Positions 34,955 to 45,500 of a stretch of DNA of 64,000 nucleotides are shown one piece after another. Source of the DNA: Caryophanales bacterium UBA784 (lineage in GTDB: Bacteria; Bacillota_I; Bacilli_A; RFN20; CAG-288). The stretch spans positions 1-64,000 of the forward strand of contig DBJE01000010.1 in assembly GCA_002297045.1 (NCBI GenBank), written 5' to 3'. How positions within the stretch are numbered: position 1 is the stretch's first letter; each line of letters opens with the position of its first letter. Both the position numbers and the translations under genes were made by a program. The notes beneath the pieces were generated by a model that had not been told where the DNA came from, ran no database searches, and worked only from the letters and a program-made list of their open reading frames with translations.

Positions 34955-36226
34955 ATGGCCAGTATTGAATTTGAAAACGTTGTCAAAGTCTATCCCGGTG
35001 CCAAAAAGCCGGTCATCCCTAATCTGAATCTGAAAATCAAAGATAAGGAATTCATTATCCTTGTCGGTCCTTCCGGATGCGGAAAGTCCACAACCTTGCG
35101 AAGGATAGCCGGACTTGAGGATATCACCGCCGGAACGCTCCGTATCGACGGAAAGAAAGTCAACGATGTCCCTGCCCGTGACCGGGATATCGCCATGGTC
35201 TTCCAAAGCTATGCCCTTTATCCGAACAGGACTGTCTACAAGAATATCGCCTTCCCGCTTAAGGTGAGAAAGCTAACCGAGCGGGAGATTGCCTCCCGCA
35301 GGGAACTTGCCACGGCCATTGTCCGTAGGAAGAACAGGGACAAGGAACATGAGGAAAAGTTCCTGAATGCGGTAAGAACGACAAAGCGGTACACGAAGGA
35401 AGAAATCGACTGGAAGGTCCATACTGTCGCCAAGATTCTTGATTTGGAGCCTTACCTTGACCGTAAACCGGCCAACCTCTCAGGCGGTCAGCGCCAGCGT
35501 GTCGCCCTTGGCCGTGCCATGGTCCGCTCCCCGAAGGTCTTCCTCCTCGATGAGCCTCTCTCTAACCTTGATGCTAAGCTCCGTACGGAAAGGCGTTCCC
35601 AGATTTCCCTTCTCCATAAGCAACTGGATACGACCTTTGTCTATGTCACCCACGACCAGACCGAGGCAAGGACGATTGCCGACCGGATTGTCGTCCTTGA
35701 TAAAGGAGTCGTTCAGCAGTTTGATACTCCGCGGAATCTCTTTGAGCGTCCCTGCAACAAGTTCGTCGCCGGCTTTATCGGTTCTCCGGAAAGGAACTTC
35801 CTTCCTGTGGATGTCTTTATGGAAGGGGATAAGTGCTTCCTTACCTTAAATGGCCATAAGCTGGATGTTACTTCTTCTCTTAACAAGGAGCATCAGCTCG
35901 ATAAGCTAAATGGAAAGAAGACGGAACTTGGTATCCGTCCGGAATCCATTGGACTTGTCACTTCTTCAAATATTGATTCCCTTGATCCTAACTTCATCTA
36001 TAAGGTCCATGTCAAGATTGCCGAATACCTAGGTTCGGAACTCTATCTCTACTTTGACTTTGCGGGTAAAGCCGCCATCGCCCGTATTCCCTCGAAGTAC
36101 TTCGTCAAGACCGGGGATGATGTGAAAATCTATATCGATCCCAAAAAGAGCTACGTCTTTGATCCCAACACGACCAATACCCTCTCCTTCCCTGAACCGA
36201 GTGAAGAGGTCCGTCTAGACGTCTAA
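34955..36226 (+). CDS. ABC sugar transporter ATPase (MalK/MsmX/UgpC family)
   Basis: A 423-residue ATPase with a regulatory TOBE/OB C-terminal domain. Walker A GPSGCGKSTTLRMIAGLE, Q-loop MVFQSYALYPNMTVY, signature LSGGQRQRVALGRA, Walker B VFLLDEPLSNLDAKLRTEMRSQI, and H-loop VTHDQTEAMTIADR are all intact. AGG codons at 35102-35104, 35228-35230 and 35669-35671 replace the invariant Met of LRMIAG, P.MTV and EAMT. About 45 extra residues (roughly 108-150, highly charged) sit in the helical subdomain between LKVRKLTEREI and AKILDLEPYLDRKP; typical members lack them. It probably powers the two permeases encoded upstream and perhaps other importers. Confidence 0.95.
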   Translation: MASIEFENVVKVYPGAKKPVIPNLNLKIKDKEFIILVGPSGCGKSTTLRRIAGLEDITAGTLRIDGKKVNDVPARDRDIAMVFQSYALYPNRTVYKNIAFPLKVRKLTEREIASRRELATAIVRRKNRDKEHEEKFLNAVRTTKRYTKEEIDWKVHTVAKILDLEPYLDRKPANLSGGQRQRVALGRAMVRSPKVFLLDEPLSNLDAKLRTERRSQISLLHKQLDTTFVYVTHDQTEARTIADRIVVLDKGVVQQFDTPRNLFERPCNKFVAGFIGSPERNFLPVDVFMEGDKCFLTLNGHKLDVTSSLNKEHQLDKLNGKKTELGIRPESIGLVTSSNIDSLDPNFIYKVHVKIAEYLGSELYLYFDFAGKAAIARIPSKYFVKTGDDVKIYIDPKKSYVFDPNTTNTLSFPEPSEEVRLDV

Positions 36227-36252
36227 CAATTTCCGATAAGGAGGCCTAAGGC

Positions 36253-37047
36253 ATGAAAAACGGGACTGAAAAAGGGAAAAAGAAAACATTCTTCCATCGC
36301 TCCCTTTCCCGGAAGGATTCTCCTTTTTCCAACTATATCAACCTCCTTATCGGTTATGCCGATACAAGGCTTCTTTATAATCTTTTCTTCTTAGCCATGT
36401 CTCTTTCCATCATTCTCATCGGTCCTTCCTTTGTCGCAAGGAACGAGTGCTTCAATCAGTTCCTCTCGGGAAAGACAGAGAAAAGATACCGTCTTTTCTT
36501 TCGGAAGGTGAAAGAGAATTTCTCTCTTTCCAACGTTCTCTTTGGTCTGTTTCTTGCTTCTGGCGAAGCCGCGCTTGGCTATTTATTTGTCTTCTGCAGG
36601 ATCAATTTCAAGGCGGCAGACTATCTGCTTGCCGTCTGGATAGCCGCCGTCTTCCTTCAGAGGTATCTTGCCACCGTCTTTGCCTATTATGCCCTAAGGA
36701 AGGTAAGAAGGAATCTTGATAGTAAGACCATAATCAAAAATTCACTCATTCTTGCTTTAGGAAGCATCAAGAGCGACAGGATCGCCGGATTCTCCTTTAT
36801 CGTCCTTATTCTCGTCCCCGTCTTCTTCTTTGAGTACTGCTTCCCCCTATTCTTCCTGATTGAGTTCTCCTGGGTTACTCTGTCTAGGAGGATGGCTATC
36901 TATTCCACCGTCGACAAGTATGTCATCTATAATCCTGAGGAAATAGAAAAGGAAGAGAATCCAAAGGAGCCGAAGGCAAATCTCCGGTTAGACCTCATCA
37001 ACAAAAAACCTGAGGACATCCTCAAGGAAGAAAAGAAGGAAAAGTAA
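36253..37047 (+). CDS. YesL-like (DUF624) membrane protein
   Basis: A 264-residue membrane protein with five or six hydrophobic segments and a charged C-terminal tail. It resembles the YesL/DUF624 family that accompanies carbohydrate ABC transporters in Firmicutes: a hydrophobic first helix ending in LIGPSFVARNECFNQFLSGK, then an FFMKVKENFSLSNV segment (Met from AGG). Function in the family is not established. It is the last gene of the importer operon, 26 bases after the ATPase, with an AAGGAGG ribosome-binding site, and is followed by a terminator. Confidence 0.7.
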   Translation: MKNGTEKGKKKTFFHRSLSRKDSPFSNYINLLIGYADTRLLYNLFFLAMSLSIILIGPSFVARNECFNQFLSGKTEKRYRLFFRKVKENFSLSNVLFGLFLASGEAALGYLFVFCRINFKAADYLLAVWIAAVFLQRYLATVFAYYALRKVRRNLDSKTIIKNSLILALGSIKSDRIAGFSFIVLILVPVFFFEYCFPLFFLIEFSWVTLSRRMAIYSTVDKYVIYNPEEIEKEENPKEPKANLRLDLINKKPEDILKEEKKEK

Positions 37048-37056
37048 TCGACAGAC

Positions 37057-37086
37057 AAGGTTTCTTTAAAAAAGGAAACCTTTTTT
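37057..37086 (+). terminator. Intrinsic terminator of the ABC operon
   Basis: AAGGTTTC (37057-37064) pairs with GAAACCTT (37075-37082), followed by TTTT. Confidence 0.8.
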
Positions 37087-37120
37087 GTTAAAGTTCTTAC
37101 CAAAAAGGAGGTTAAAATCC

Positions 37121-37741
37121 ATGAAGGTTATAAGGTTAAACGGCTCTATCCATGCACAGGGAAATACAAGGATAGCTCTAAAGGAGAGGGAAAAGGAACT
37201 CTCTTCCTTAGGGATTGAGAGTGAAATCTTTCAGATCGGGACAAAGCCTGTCCGTGACTGCCTCGGCTGCGGGCAGTGCAAGGAAGAAGGCTGTATCTTT
37301 AATGATGACGTCTGCAATGAGTTTATCCAAAAGGCAAAACATTCAGACGGCTTTGTCTTTGCCTCTCCGGTTTATTATGCCCATCCTAGCGGACGGATTC
37401 TTTCTCTTCTTGACCGTGCGTTCTATTCCTGTGGGAAGGCCTTTGCCTTTAAGCCCTGTGCAAGCATAGCCGTGGCAAGACGGGGTGGGACTTCCACCAC
37501 CTTTGATGTTCTGAATAAGTATGCAACGATAGCCAATAGGTTTGTTGTCGGCTCCACCTATTGGAATAACGTATTCGGCTGCAGGCAGGGAGAGGCAAAA
37601 GAAGACAGGGAAGGCCTGCAGACAAGGAGAAACCTTGCCAAGAATAGGGCCTATCTTCTTTTCTGCCTGAAGGCCGGAGAAAAAGAAGGGGTAGAGAAGC
37701 CATCCCTGGAAAGAGAAAACCGTCTGAACTTTATTCATTAG
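37121..37741 (+). CDS. NAD(P)H-dependent flavoprotein oxidoreductase
   Basis: A 206-residue flavodoxin-like FMN reductase of the iron-sulfur-flavoprotein/NADPH-dependent FMN reductase group. Features are IRLNGSIHAQGNTMIALK (phosphate-binding loop), the cysteine cluster DCLGCGQCKEEGCIFNDD at about 47-64, ASPVYYAHPSG around 88, AVARRGGTSTTFDVLNKYATI, and GLQTMRNLAKNMAYLL near 178, where two AGG codons match the family Met. The ATG at 37121 follows AAGGAGG; the longer frame from 37085 begins inside the preceding terminator. Role: a redox enzyme of unknown substrate. Transcribed separately after the ABC operon terminator. Confidence 0.88.
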   Translation: MKVIRLNGSIHAQGNTRIALKEREKELSSLGIESEIFQIGTKPVRDCLGCGQCKEEGCIFNDDVCNEFIQKAKHSDGFVFASPVYYAHPSGRILSLLDRAFYSCGKAFAFKPCASIAVARRGGTSTTFDVLNKYATIANRFVVGSTYWNNVFGCRQGEAKEDREGLQTRRNLAKNRAYLLFCLKAGEKEGVEKPSLERENRLNFIH

Positions 37742-37764
37742 GTAAGGAAGCTTGAATCAAAAGA

Positions 37765-37792
37765 AAATCCGCGCCATGAGGCGCGGATTTTT
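37765..37792. terminator. Intrinsic terminator
   Basis: AAATCCGCGCC (37765-37775), loop ATGA, GGCGCGGATTT (37780-37790) and a T run, between convergent genes. Confidence 0.9.
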
Positions 37793-37797
37793 CCTTC

Positions 37798-38025
37798 CTA
37801 GTTTGCGGCGAGGAGAAGGTGGTTGAAGAGCAGACACCAGATGAAGTCGACCCAGCCGCCGATGCAGGGAATGCAGACGCCGAAGATGAATCCGAGGATG
37901 TGGTTAAGATTCGGCTTCTCGATAAGCGCACTGACACGGACGATGATCTCGACTACCCAGTTGACGCCAGGGATTAAAAGAAGAAGTAACTGGATAAGAC
38001 GAGGAAGACTATTGAACCATCTCAT
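37798..38025 (-). CDS. Small membrane protein
   Basis: A 75-residue protein with two or three hydrophobic segments (LLLLLIPGVNWVVEIIV at 14-30, ILGFIFGVCIPCIGGWVDFIW at 43-63). Very similar short proteins with an IPGVNWVVE motif and a C-terminal LLFNHLLLA are common in gut Firmicutes and Tenericutes; their function is not known to me. It is leftward and convergent with the flavoprotein gene, and its ATG is preceded by GGGGACC rather than a strong ribosome-binding site. Confidence 0.65.
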   Translation of the reverse strand: MRWFNSLPRLIQLLLLLIPGVNWVVEIIVRVSALIEKPNLNHILGFIFGVCIPCIGGWVDFIWCLLFNHLLLAAN

Positions 38026-39477
38026 TGTATTGGTCCCCTTTCTCTCTGCATTATACAGGATAGAAAAAGGATGGTCAAAGGAAAATGAAAGCAGGATTAT
38101 TTCGCTTAAGCATTTCTATGACATAAAGGAATACGGGAGAAAGAACTGGCACACAAGACCAGCTGTGCTTCTCACAAAGTGGTTTATCTGATTTCGGTTA
38201 ATGGACTTTGGAATAAATATGTCGGACAAAGCGGTAACGGGTAATCAAAGATCATTCCTCCATTTATTTGCGAGTAAGAAATGAGCAGGGATGGCTTTCT
38301 AGGTTGGTCTGACTTCTGTTTGATTTGCTTTTGAATTCTGAAAGCTCGTGCTTGTAATGGAAAGGCTGATCGTTGGAAAGAGTGTCTTTCTGCGCACAGA
38401 GGCGGGTGACGGGATTTGGGAGCTGATAGACGGCACGTCCTAAAAGCTAGCTCCTCTTTCAGCGTGTTTAGAAATGTATTTTTCCTGCGCCTTCCTCTTT
38501 GACAATAGGGCAATCTTGTGACACATTGATTAGTCATGCTGCCTTAGCAGCGTGTCTCAACAACAGGTAGATAATCTTCCGCTTCAAGGAATAGGTTTAG
38601 AGGTAGCAGAATCTCTTCTGTTCTGCCAGGGAACGTCTTGTTGCAGCCTTGTATCTCCATATTGCTGATAGCTACTCTGGCTTCCTTCCTTTCCAGAAGC
38701 CAGTAGATGGCAGGAGCAAAAAAAGTTTCTCGGCCTCGTCAGGATGCCGAAGACAATTTTGGGAAAATATATCGGGATAGTCCTTCAGCGAACAGTGAGT
38801 TTCCGGTGTGAGGAGCAGGGAAGTTGTTGCCCGATTATCCTGAGGCTGGCCTCGGAACTCTATTGATAACATGAAAAATATGTCAAACCCAACGGAAAGC
38901 GATACTATTATTCATCCTTTTTCTTTTCCTTGAGTGTTTCGACTTTCTTCTTTCCTGTGGCAAGATGATGTCACTGAGAAAAAAGGATATTATGGGGAAA
39001 GCAAAAAAGATTGTAATAAAACGGAGACTGGTTATTTCCTATCTGTGTTCAATGTAAGCAGGAAAAACAAATGGATAATGTGTCAAGATTTTTCAGCACA
39101 AAAAAAGAACAGACTGTAATAGTAACATAGTGTAATCCAAATGCTGATTTTGCCAGACTTTTTTTAAAAAATCCTTTAATGAGGAAAAAATCAGAAAGAC
39201 TGACAGCAAATAGGATGATGCTTTCCAAGGTAAGTTTTTCTTCCGGGGATTTTTCTATCTTTTGAACAGAAATGGAACAAGAAAGAACAAAAAAGATAAA
39301 AGATGTATTTAATAAAAGAAGTTGGCAACTTAATCTAAAGACTTATATCCTAATTTATATTAGATATAGAAAACAATCTTATAATATAGAAAAATAAAGA
39401 TCAATTTTTTCCGTTTTCATTTTGGATAGAAAAAAATCTACTATGGTTGTAAAAAACAATAATCTTTTCTTTTTAAA
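38026..39477. other. Gene-poor stretch, possibly decayed DNA
   Basis: About 1.45 kb with no gene I can support. Short open frames exist on both strands (for example complement 38184-38537 and 38672-38872) but lack ribosome-binding sites, family resemblance and the codon pattern of the neighbours. From about 38900 onward the sequence becomes strongly AT-rich and reads like ordinary upstream DNA for the GH2 gene. The first half may be the remains of a degraded or mobile gene; this is inference from the absence of anything intact. Confidence 0.4.
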
Positions 39478-39491
39478 TGTAAGCGCTTGAC
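39478..39491 (+). promoter_or_regulatory. LacI/cre-like operator before the GH2 gene
   Basis: TGTAAGCGCTTGAC, with palindromic core AAGCGCTT, lies 67 bases before the GH2 start. It matches 11 of 14 cre positions, so it may belong to a dedicated LacI-family repressor or to the global one. Confidence 0.45.
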
Positions 39492-39558
39492 CGGACTTCT
39501 TCGGAAAGATATTATTTTTCATGGCTGGCCCAAAGTCGCGAACATAAAGGAACTGAAA

Positions 39559-42534
39559 ATGCGTAAGAAAAATATATGGTTTTTACTAACCCTTTCTCTC
39601 TCTTTATCTTTAGGATTGTCGGACTTATTGAAGCGAAAAACATCGAATTGCGAACCAAATATCAGTGATAAAGAAGATGGAGGAGCTCTGCTTGCCCAGA
39701 AGAGCAGTGTGGTCCAGTCTGGAGAACGGGAAATTGATTTCAACTACAATTGGTCATTCCAAAAGGGGAATCTACTCTCTGACAGACCTTATGAGAACTA
39801 TTATGACGACTCGGCCTGGGAAAGCGTTAATCTTCCCTATGACTGGTCTATCTATGAAGACTATGATCCACAGGTTTCTTCGGAAATCGGTCATCTTGCT
39901 GGCGGATACGGATGGTACCGCAAAGAATTCACCGTTCCTGATGCCCTGAAAGGAAAGAAAATCACCATACACTTTGATGGTGTATATAGGGATTCCACTG
40001 TTTATGTAAATGGTAAAAAAGTCGGGAACTATCCAAATGGTTATGTGCCCTTCTCCTATGACATTACCGACTATCTGAAATTCGGCGATAACGAAGTCAA
40101 TGTCATTGCCGTAGAGGTCATCAATCTTTCCGACTATAACGGAAGCACAGCTCGCTGGTATTCTGGTTCCGGCATCTACCGTGATGTCACTCTTCTTGTT
40201 CAGGATGCCCTCCACATCGATGAATTCGGCACTACCATCAATCTTCCCGACCTCAAGAAGAGCTATACGGAAAATCCAAAGGACTTCTCTGCAACGACTT
40301 CCGTCCTTATCCCTATCTCTAATGCCAGTAGCGAAGAAAAGACCTTCACTGTCCGGACCACGCTTCTCGACTATAAGACCAAGGAGAAGGTCGGCGACTA
40401 TTCTCTTTCTTCCCAAGAATACTCTCTTAAGCCTGGTGAAAAGAAGAAAATCGTCAATGATCTTGCGGTCAAAAATCCTAAGAGGTGGTCCACGGAGCAT
40501 CCCAATCTCTACTACATCCAGAGCGAGCTTTTAGAAGGCGATAAAGTCATCGAGACCCGCCTAGACCGCTTTGGCTATCGGTTCTTTGACTGGTTTAGCT
40601 ATAAGGATGCCACGGAACGTGGAGCGAAAGGAGAGGGCTTCTTCCTTAACGGTGAGTTTGTCAACCTTAAAGGTGTCTGCAGGCATCACGACCAGGGCGC
40701 TCTTGGCGCCGTGGCGAATCCTACGGCCATCTACCGCCAAAGGCAGACAAGGAAGGATAGGGGGGTCAATTCCATCCGTATTACTCACAACGTTGCCGAT
40801 TCCTCTCTTCTGCAGGCATGCGATGAAAGGGGATTTCTTGCCATCGAAGAGTTCTTCGATTCCTGGTATTCGGCCAAGGCGGCCAACGATTTCTGGCGGT
40901 TCTTCGAAAAACAGGCAACACATCCTGATGCAAAGGAGGGACAGACCTGGGCAGAATTCGATGTCCGTTCTGTCATCAAGAGGCATCGCAATTACCCATC
41001 TATTGTCAGGTGGTCCGTCGGAAACGAAATCTGGGACACCCATAATTTCAATGTCGGTTCTGCCGAACAGGCAAAGGGACTCAAGACCAGGAAAAACTTA
41101 GTTTCCTACTGCCATGAGTCGGATGTCGATGCCGAAGATGATAGCCGGTCTTCCGGACAGAGAAGATTTGTCACCATCGGACAGAATCAGTGGAAGGAAA
41201 GTGCAAGGCCGCTTCTTGCCGAACTCGATGCGGTCGGATACAACTATTGGTACAACCTCAACTTCGGAAGCAAGTACGATGTTTCGGACTGGCGGTTCTA
41301 TGGCTCGGAGACTTCTTCCGCAGTCAAATCGCGCGGATACTATCGCAAAGGCGGAGCCGAAAACTCCCAGCAGCTTAGGATGGAGGGAGTCGGAGACCAG
41401 TGCTCGAGCTTTGATAATTCCTCTGTCCCCTGGGGCGGAACGGCTTCCTATTATCTTAAGAGAATCCAGGAAAATAAGAGCGTCATCAACCAAGAAAGCA
41501 CAAATTTCGGCGCAACACAGCTTTTCATGGCCGGCGAATATGTCTGGACCGGTTTTGATTATCGGGGAGAGCCTACTCCGTGGAACCAGCTCCAGGGACG
41601 TAATCCGCACTCTTCCTTCTTTGGCATCGTCGATACTGCCGGTTTTGCAAAAGATGATTACTACCTCTATCAGTCTCAGTGGATTGACGGAGAGAGTGAT
41701 CCAAGGGTCCATATCGTCGGACACTATAACTGGGAAGACCCGGTTCTTCGTGCTCAAAGGCAGAATGAGGACGGATCGATTCCGATTAAGGTCTATTCCA
41801 ATGCCGATGCCGTAGAGCTTTTCCTGCAAAAGCCCGGCGAAGAGGCGACCTCCTTAGGGCGGAAAGAGTTTGTCGAATACACCAAGACCAACCACAGCCT
41901 GATAAGCACGTATCAGCGGAGCAAGGATAGTCCGAACAAACTCTATCTGGAATGGAATAACCTACCTCAATATGCCTATCAGGCAGGGACGAAGATAATT
42001 GCCAAAGCCTATAAGAAGGAAGCAAACGGAAGCTTCACCGAAATCCAGAGGGATGTCGATAAGAGGGAGCGGAATCATCGGCAGAACGAAATCGTCACTT
42101 CTTCTACGCCTTATAAGGTCGTCCTCACTCCGGAAAAGAAGGAGAGGACTGCCGACGGGTACGATCTCATCTACATTGATGCCGAAATCCAGGATAAGGA
42201 TGGTAATTTCTGCCCTAATGCGGACAACCTGATCAACTTTGCCTATATCGGAGATGCCAAGGTCGCCCAAATCGAAGGAGTTGACAATGGCAATGCCGAT
42301 TCCTGGGAACGGGCAAAGGATTATAACGGTTCCTGGCGCCGTCAGGCTTTTAACGGACGTGCACTTCTTATCGTCAAAGCCAAAAAGGATGCCGGAAGGT
42401 TCTCTATTCAGGCCACATCGACAGGCCTTATGGCTGATGTGACAACCCTCTTTGCCAAGGCCGGAGAGTCTCTTCCGACCGACAAAGAGCAGGTCGTCTA
42501 CTACTATGCTCCGCAGAAGGAAAAAAACATATAA
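39559..42534 (+). CDS. Secreted glycoside hydrolase family 2 enzyme (beta-galactosidase type)
   Basis: A 991-residue exported enzyme with an N-terminal hydrophobic signal (5-21), a GH2 sugar-binding jelly roll (about 55-215), an immunoglobulin-like domain (215-345), the TIM barrel (about 350-670) and C-terminal Ig-like domains. Acid/base E490 is in WSVGNEIWDT and nucleophile E660 in MAGEYVWTGFDY. AGG codons give GVCMHHDQGALG (40681-40683), YRQMQTMKDMGVNSIRITHN (40741, 40750, 40759) and IVMWSVGNE (41008), all invariant Met in the family. ATG at 39559 follows AAGGAACTG. It likely removes beta-galactosyl or related residues from glycans outside the cell. The next gene starts 12 bases later. Confidence 0.92.
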   Translation: MRKKNIWFLLTLSLSLSLGLSDLLKRKTSNCEPNISDKEDGGALLAQKSSVVQSGEREIDFNYNWSFQKGNLLSDRPYENYYDDSAWESVNLPYDWSIYEDYDPQVSSEIGHLAGGYGWYRKEFTVPDALKGKKITIHFDGVYRDSTVYVNGKKVGNYPNGYVPFSYDITDYLKFGDNEVNVIAVEVINLSDYNGSTARWYSGSGIYRDVTLLVQDALHIDEFGTTINLPDLKKSYTENPKDFSATTSVLIPISNASSEEKTFTVRTTLLDYKTKEKVGDYSLSSQEYSLKPGEKKKIVNDLAVKNPKRWSTEHPNLYYIQSELLEGDKVIETRLDRFGYRFFDWFSYKDATERGAKGEGFFLNGEFVNLKGVCRHHDQGALGAVANPTAIYRQRQTRKDRGVNSIRITHNVADSSLLQACDERGFLAIEEFFDSWYSAKAANDFWRFFEKQATHPDAKEGQTWAEFDVRSVIKRHRNYPSIVRWSVGNEIWDTHNFNVGSAEQAKGLKTRKNLVSYCHESDVDAEDDSRSSGQRRFVTIGQNQWKESARPLLAELDAVGYNYWYNLNFGSKYDVSDWRFYGSETSSAVKSRGYYRKGGAENSQQLRMEGVGDQCSSFDNSSVPWGGTASYYLKRIQENKSVINQESTNFGATQLFMAGEYVWTGFDYRGEPTPWNQLQGRNPHSSFFGIVDTAGFAKDDYYLYQSQWIDGESDPRVHIVGHYNWEDPVLRAQRQNEDGSIPIKVYSNADAVELFLQKPGEEATSLGRKEFVEYTKTNHSLISTYQRSKDSPNKLYLEWNNLPQYAYQAGTKIIAKAYKKEANGSFTEIQRDVDKRERNHRQNEIVTSSTPYKVVLTPEKKERTADGYDLIYIDAEIQDKDGNFCPNADNLINFAYIGDAKVAQIEGVDNGNADSWERAKDYNGSWRRQAFNGRALLIVKAKKDAGRFSIQATSTGLMADVTTLFAKAGESLPTDKEQVVYYYAPQKEKNI

Positions 42535-42546
42535 GGAAAACAAAGA

Positions 42547-45500
42547 ATGAAGAACACAAGAAAACATAAGATTCTGACTCTTGGCTGCCTTTCTCTTCTT
42601 GCCTTCAGGGGAACAAGGAGCGGAAACAGCAAGTCATCTGTTCCCGTCAGGATGAGGAAGAACGTGGCGAAAAGGGCAAATCAGGCTACCTTCTCTGCTT
42701 TGGCTCCTTTGGCGCCTGTCACCCTCGTTGCAACCGAGGACCCTTCCTCCCTTGTCTCTAAGCTTCCTTCTACCGTGAAGGGTTACTACAGTGACGGAAC
42801 GGATAAGGATTTCCCAGTCACTTGGAATACACCTACAAAGGAGCAGACAAGTAAGGCCGGTACTTTCCTTCTTGAAGGAAACGTCAGGGTAGATACTACA
42901 AGTGTCAAAACCAGTATTTCGATTACCATTAAGACCGTCTATTCTGTCGGCCTTCCTGTTCAGAAGGTTCCTGTCGGATCGACCCTGAATAGGCCAAAGC
43001 AGGCGGCGGTCGTCTATTCCGACGGTTCCTATGAATTAAGGGATGCTGTATGGGATAAGACGACTCTTCCTAAGACGGATAAGAAAGGCGAGTTCACCGT
43101 TAAGGGCTCCGTCACTTCCTTAGCCAAGGAATTCGAGGCCAAGGTCTCAGTCGTCGGACTGGAGTCTGCTCCGAAAAAGAGCATCAGCCAGGAAGCCACG
43201 GCAAGCATAGATTTTGTCAATTCCTGGGATGACAAAGGCATTCTCAATGACGGAAAATGGGATGGAAAAGGCCTTTCAAACTGGGAGACGCGTGAAGATA
43301 CGAATAAAGATGGATACTATCACGCCAGTCTCACCTTTTCTGAGGCGAAAACGGATATTGTCAGTGTGACCGTTTATTACTGGACAGGTGAGAGTAATTG
43401 CAACGTTCCTAAGAATCAGATAATCGAAATCGACACAGACGGAAAAGGGAACTTTACTGAGCCGGAATATGATGTCCAGGTCGGAACCAAGAGTGCCAAT
43501 GACGTCACTCCCTATACCTATGTGTTTAAAACTCCTGTTTCCGCAAAAGCCGTCCGGCTAGGATGGAACAATTCCGACGGAAGCGGAAACCAGAACGGAA
43601 CATGGAGCAATATTTCCGAAATTGCCGTCAATGTCCTAAGCGGTGAAGTGACGAAATCGGAAGAAAATACTCTAAGCAGGATAAAAGTCAACGGCGTCAG
43701 AGTCGCTAACTATGATGCCTACCAGAATTCACATACGGTTTCCGTTCCTTATGCCACAAAGGAAATCAAGGTCGAATACGAAAAGGCCGATGAGGCGGAA
43801 TATGTCCAAAGGATTGAGGGGGAAGCCGGAAAGACCTCATGGAAGATCGTTGTCTTTGATGAAGGCAGGACCCGTGCTCCGAGAACCTATGAAATCTTTG
43901 TCAATAAGGATAGCCCGCTTCTTAAGAGCGTTTCCCTGTCTCTTGCCGGCAACGTAGATAGCCTGAAAGAGGGAGAACATGTCGATCTGGAAGTGAAAGG
44001 GACTGATGAGATCGGCGGCGATGTCACTTCTTCAAGGGCGAATGTCTCCTACCAGCTTTCAAATCTGACCGGCCAGGCCGAAATCAAGGGAAAGACGCTC
44101 TATGGTATCACTTCTGGCTATGTTGAGATTACAGCAACGATGGATTATAACGGAACTATTGTTTCTTCCGAGAAAAAGAAAGTTGCCATCAATCCAAGCG
44201 ATATAAAGCGTATCCCTGTATCGGTTGAAAAGACTTCCGCTTCCTTCCACACCGGGGAGACACCTTCTCTTCCGTCCACAGTAAATGTGACAAGGGATGA
44301 CAGGTCTGTACGCGAATATCCGGTGACCTGGAATGTGATTCCTGAGAGCAGGAGGCAGAAGACAGGAAAATTCCAGATTCAGGGCATGGTCACGGGAACA
44401 ACCCTTAGGGCAACCTGCGATGTCTCTGTCATCGGCAGCGGACGGGTCACCTATGGTTCGAAGCTTTCCGCCAAGGTCGGCAGTGTTCCCTCTCTTCCTA
44501 GCAAGTTACCCTATAGTCAGGATGCCTTAGGCAATCTTGTCTATGCTCCGGTCAGCTTTGATTCCACCCGTTTTGTCAATGAGTTTTCCGCCTTAAAGGC
44601 AGGAGAGTATGCCACTGCCTGGTATCAATTCAGCAATGAGGGATGGAACACGATTGAATATTATGCCGAAGAAGGTGGCAAAGACAGCACCGATTATGCC
44701 GATCGACAGAACGGATACAGGATTCCGGCTTCCTTTGCCTCGGCTTCCGGAGAGGGGACCGACAGGGCTTTCTCCGACGGAAAGAGTGTGGCGTGGAAAT
44801 CCACTGACGATGACCCCAATCCCTATATCGGGTTTGTGTTCGGAAATACAGGAAACACCGAGAAAAAAGAAGTCAATAAGGCAGTCCTAAGCTTTGTAAC
44901 CGGGGAATATTCTCTTCCCTCCTCGGTAAAGGTGCAGTATTATAGCGGTGAACTGACGGCTAGCGATCTGGATACCACGGCCTTTGACAAAGTGGAAAAG
45001 TCAACTTCCGAAAAGCTGAAACTTTCCGATTCGTTGTGGAAGGATGTCTCTAGCCAGCAGGGAAGCATTGCCGATAAGACTACCCTGACCTTCGATTCCG
45101 TCTCCACCTATGCCATCCGCTTCCTTTTGACGAAGGATGCGGGAAAGAACGTCTCGGTCAACGACCTTGCCATCAGGGGAAGCCTCTTCGAGGAACAGAC
45201 GACTGCCCCTAAGCTTTCTAAGCTGAATGTCAGAATCGGAGAGAAAGAGACAAATATCTACGAGGAGGGAAAGGATGAATATAAGGTCCAGTATGACGGA
45301 AAGAGCCAAATCTCCTTTACCCCTGTCTTTGCCGATGGCGAATACGGATCCTACACGGTCTTAGGAGACACGGGAGACCATGTTGTCCGTATCACCCTGA
45401 TATCCGCTGACGGAAAGGAAACCAAGACCATCATGGTCACCCTCGATAGGCCGGAGAGCGAATATAAGACAATTGCCTCAATCGAGCAGCCTTCGTCAAG

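Noticed and set aside
38184..38537. Open frame on the complement, 117 codons
   Set aside because: No ribosome-binding site, no recognisable family, unlike the codon pattern of neighbours; treated as non-coding.
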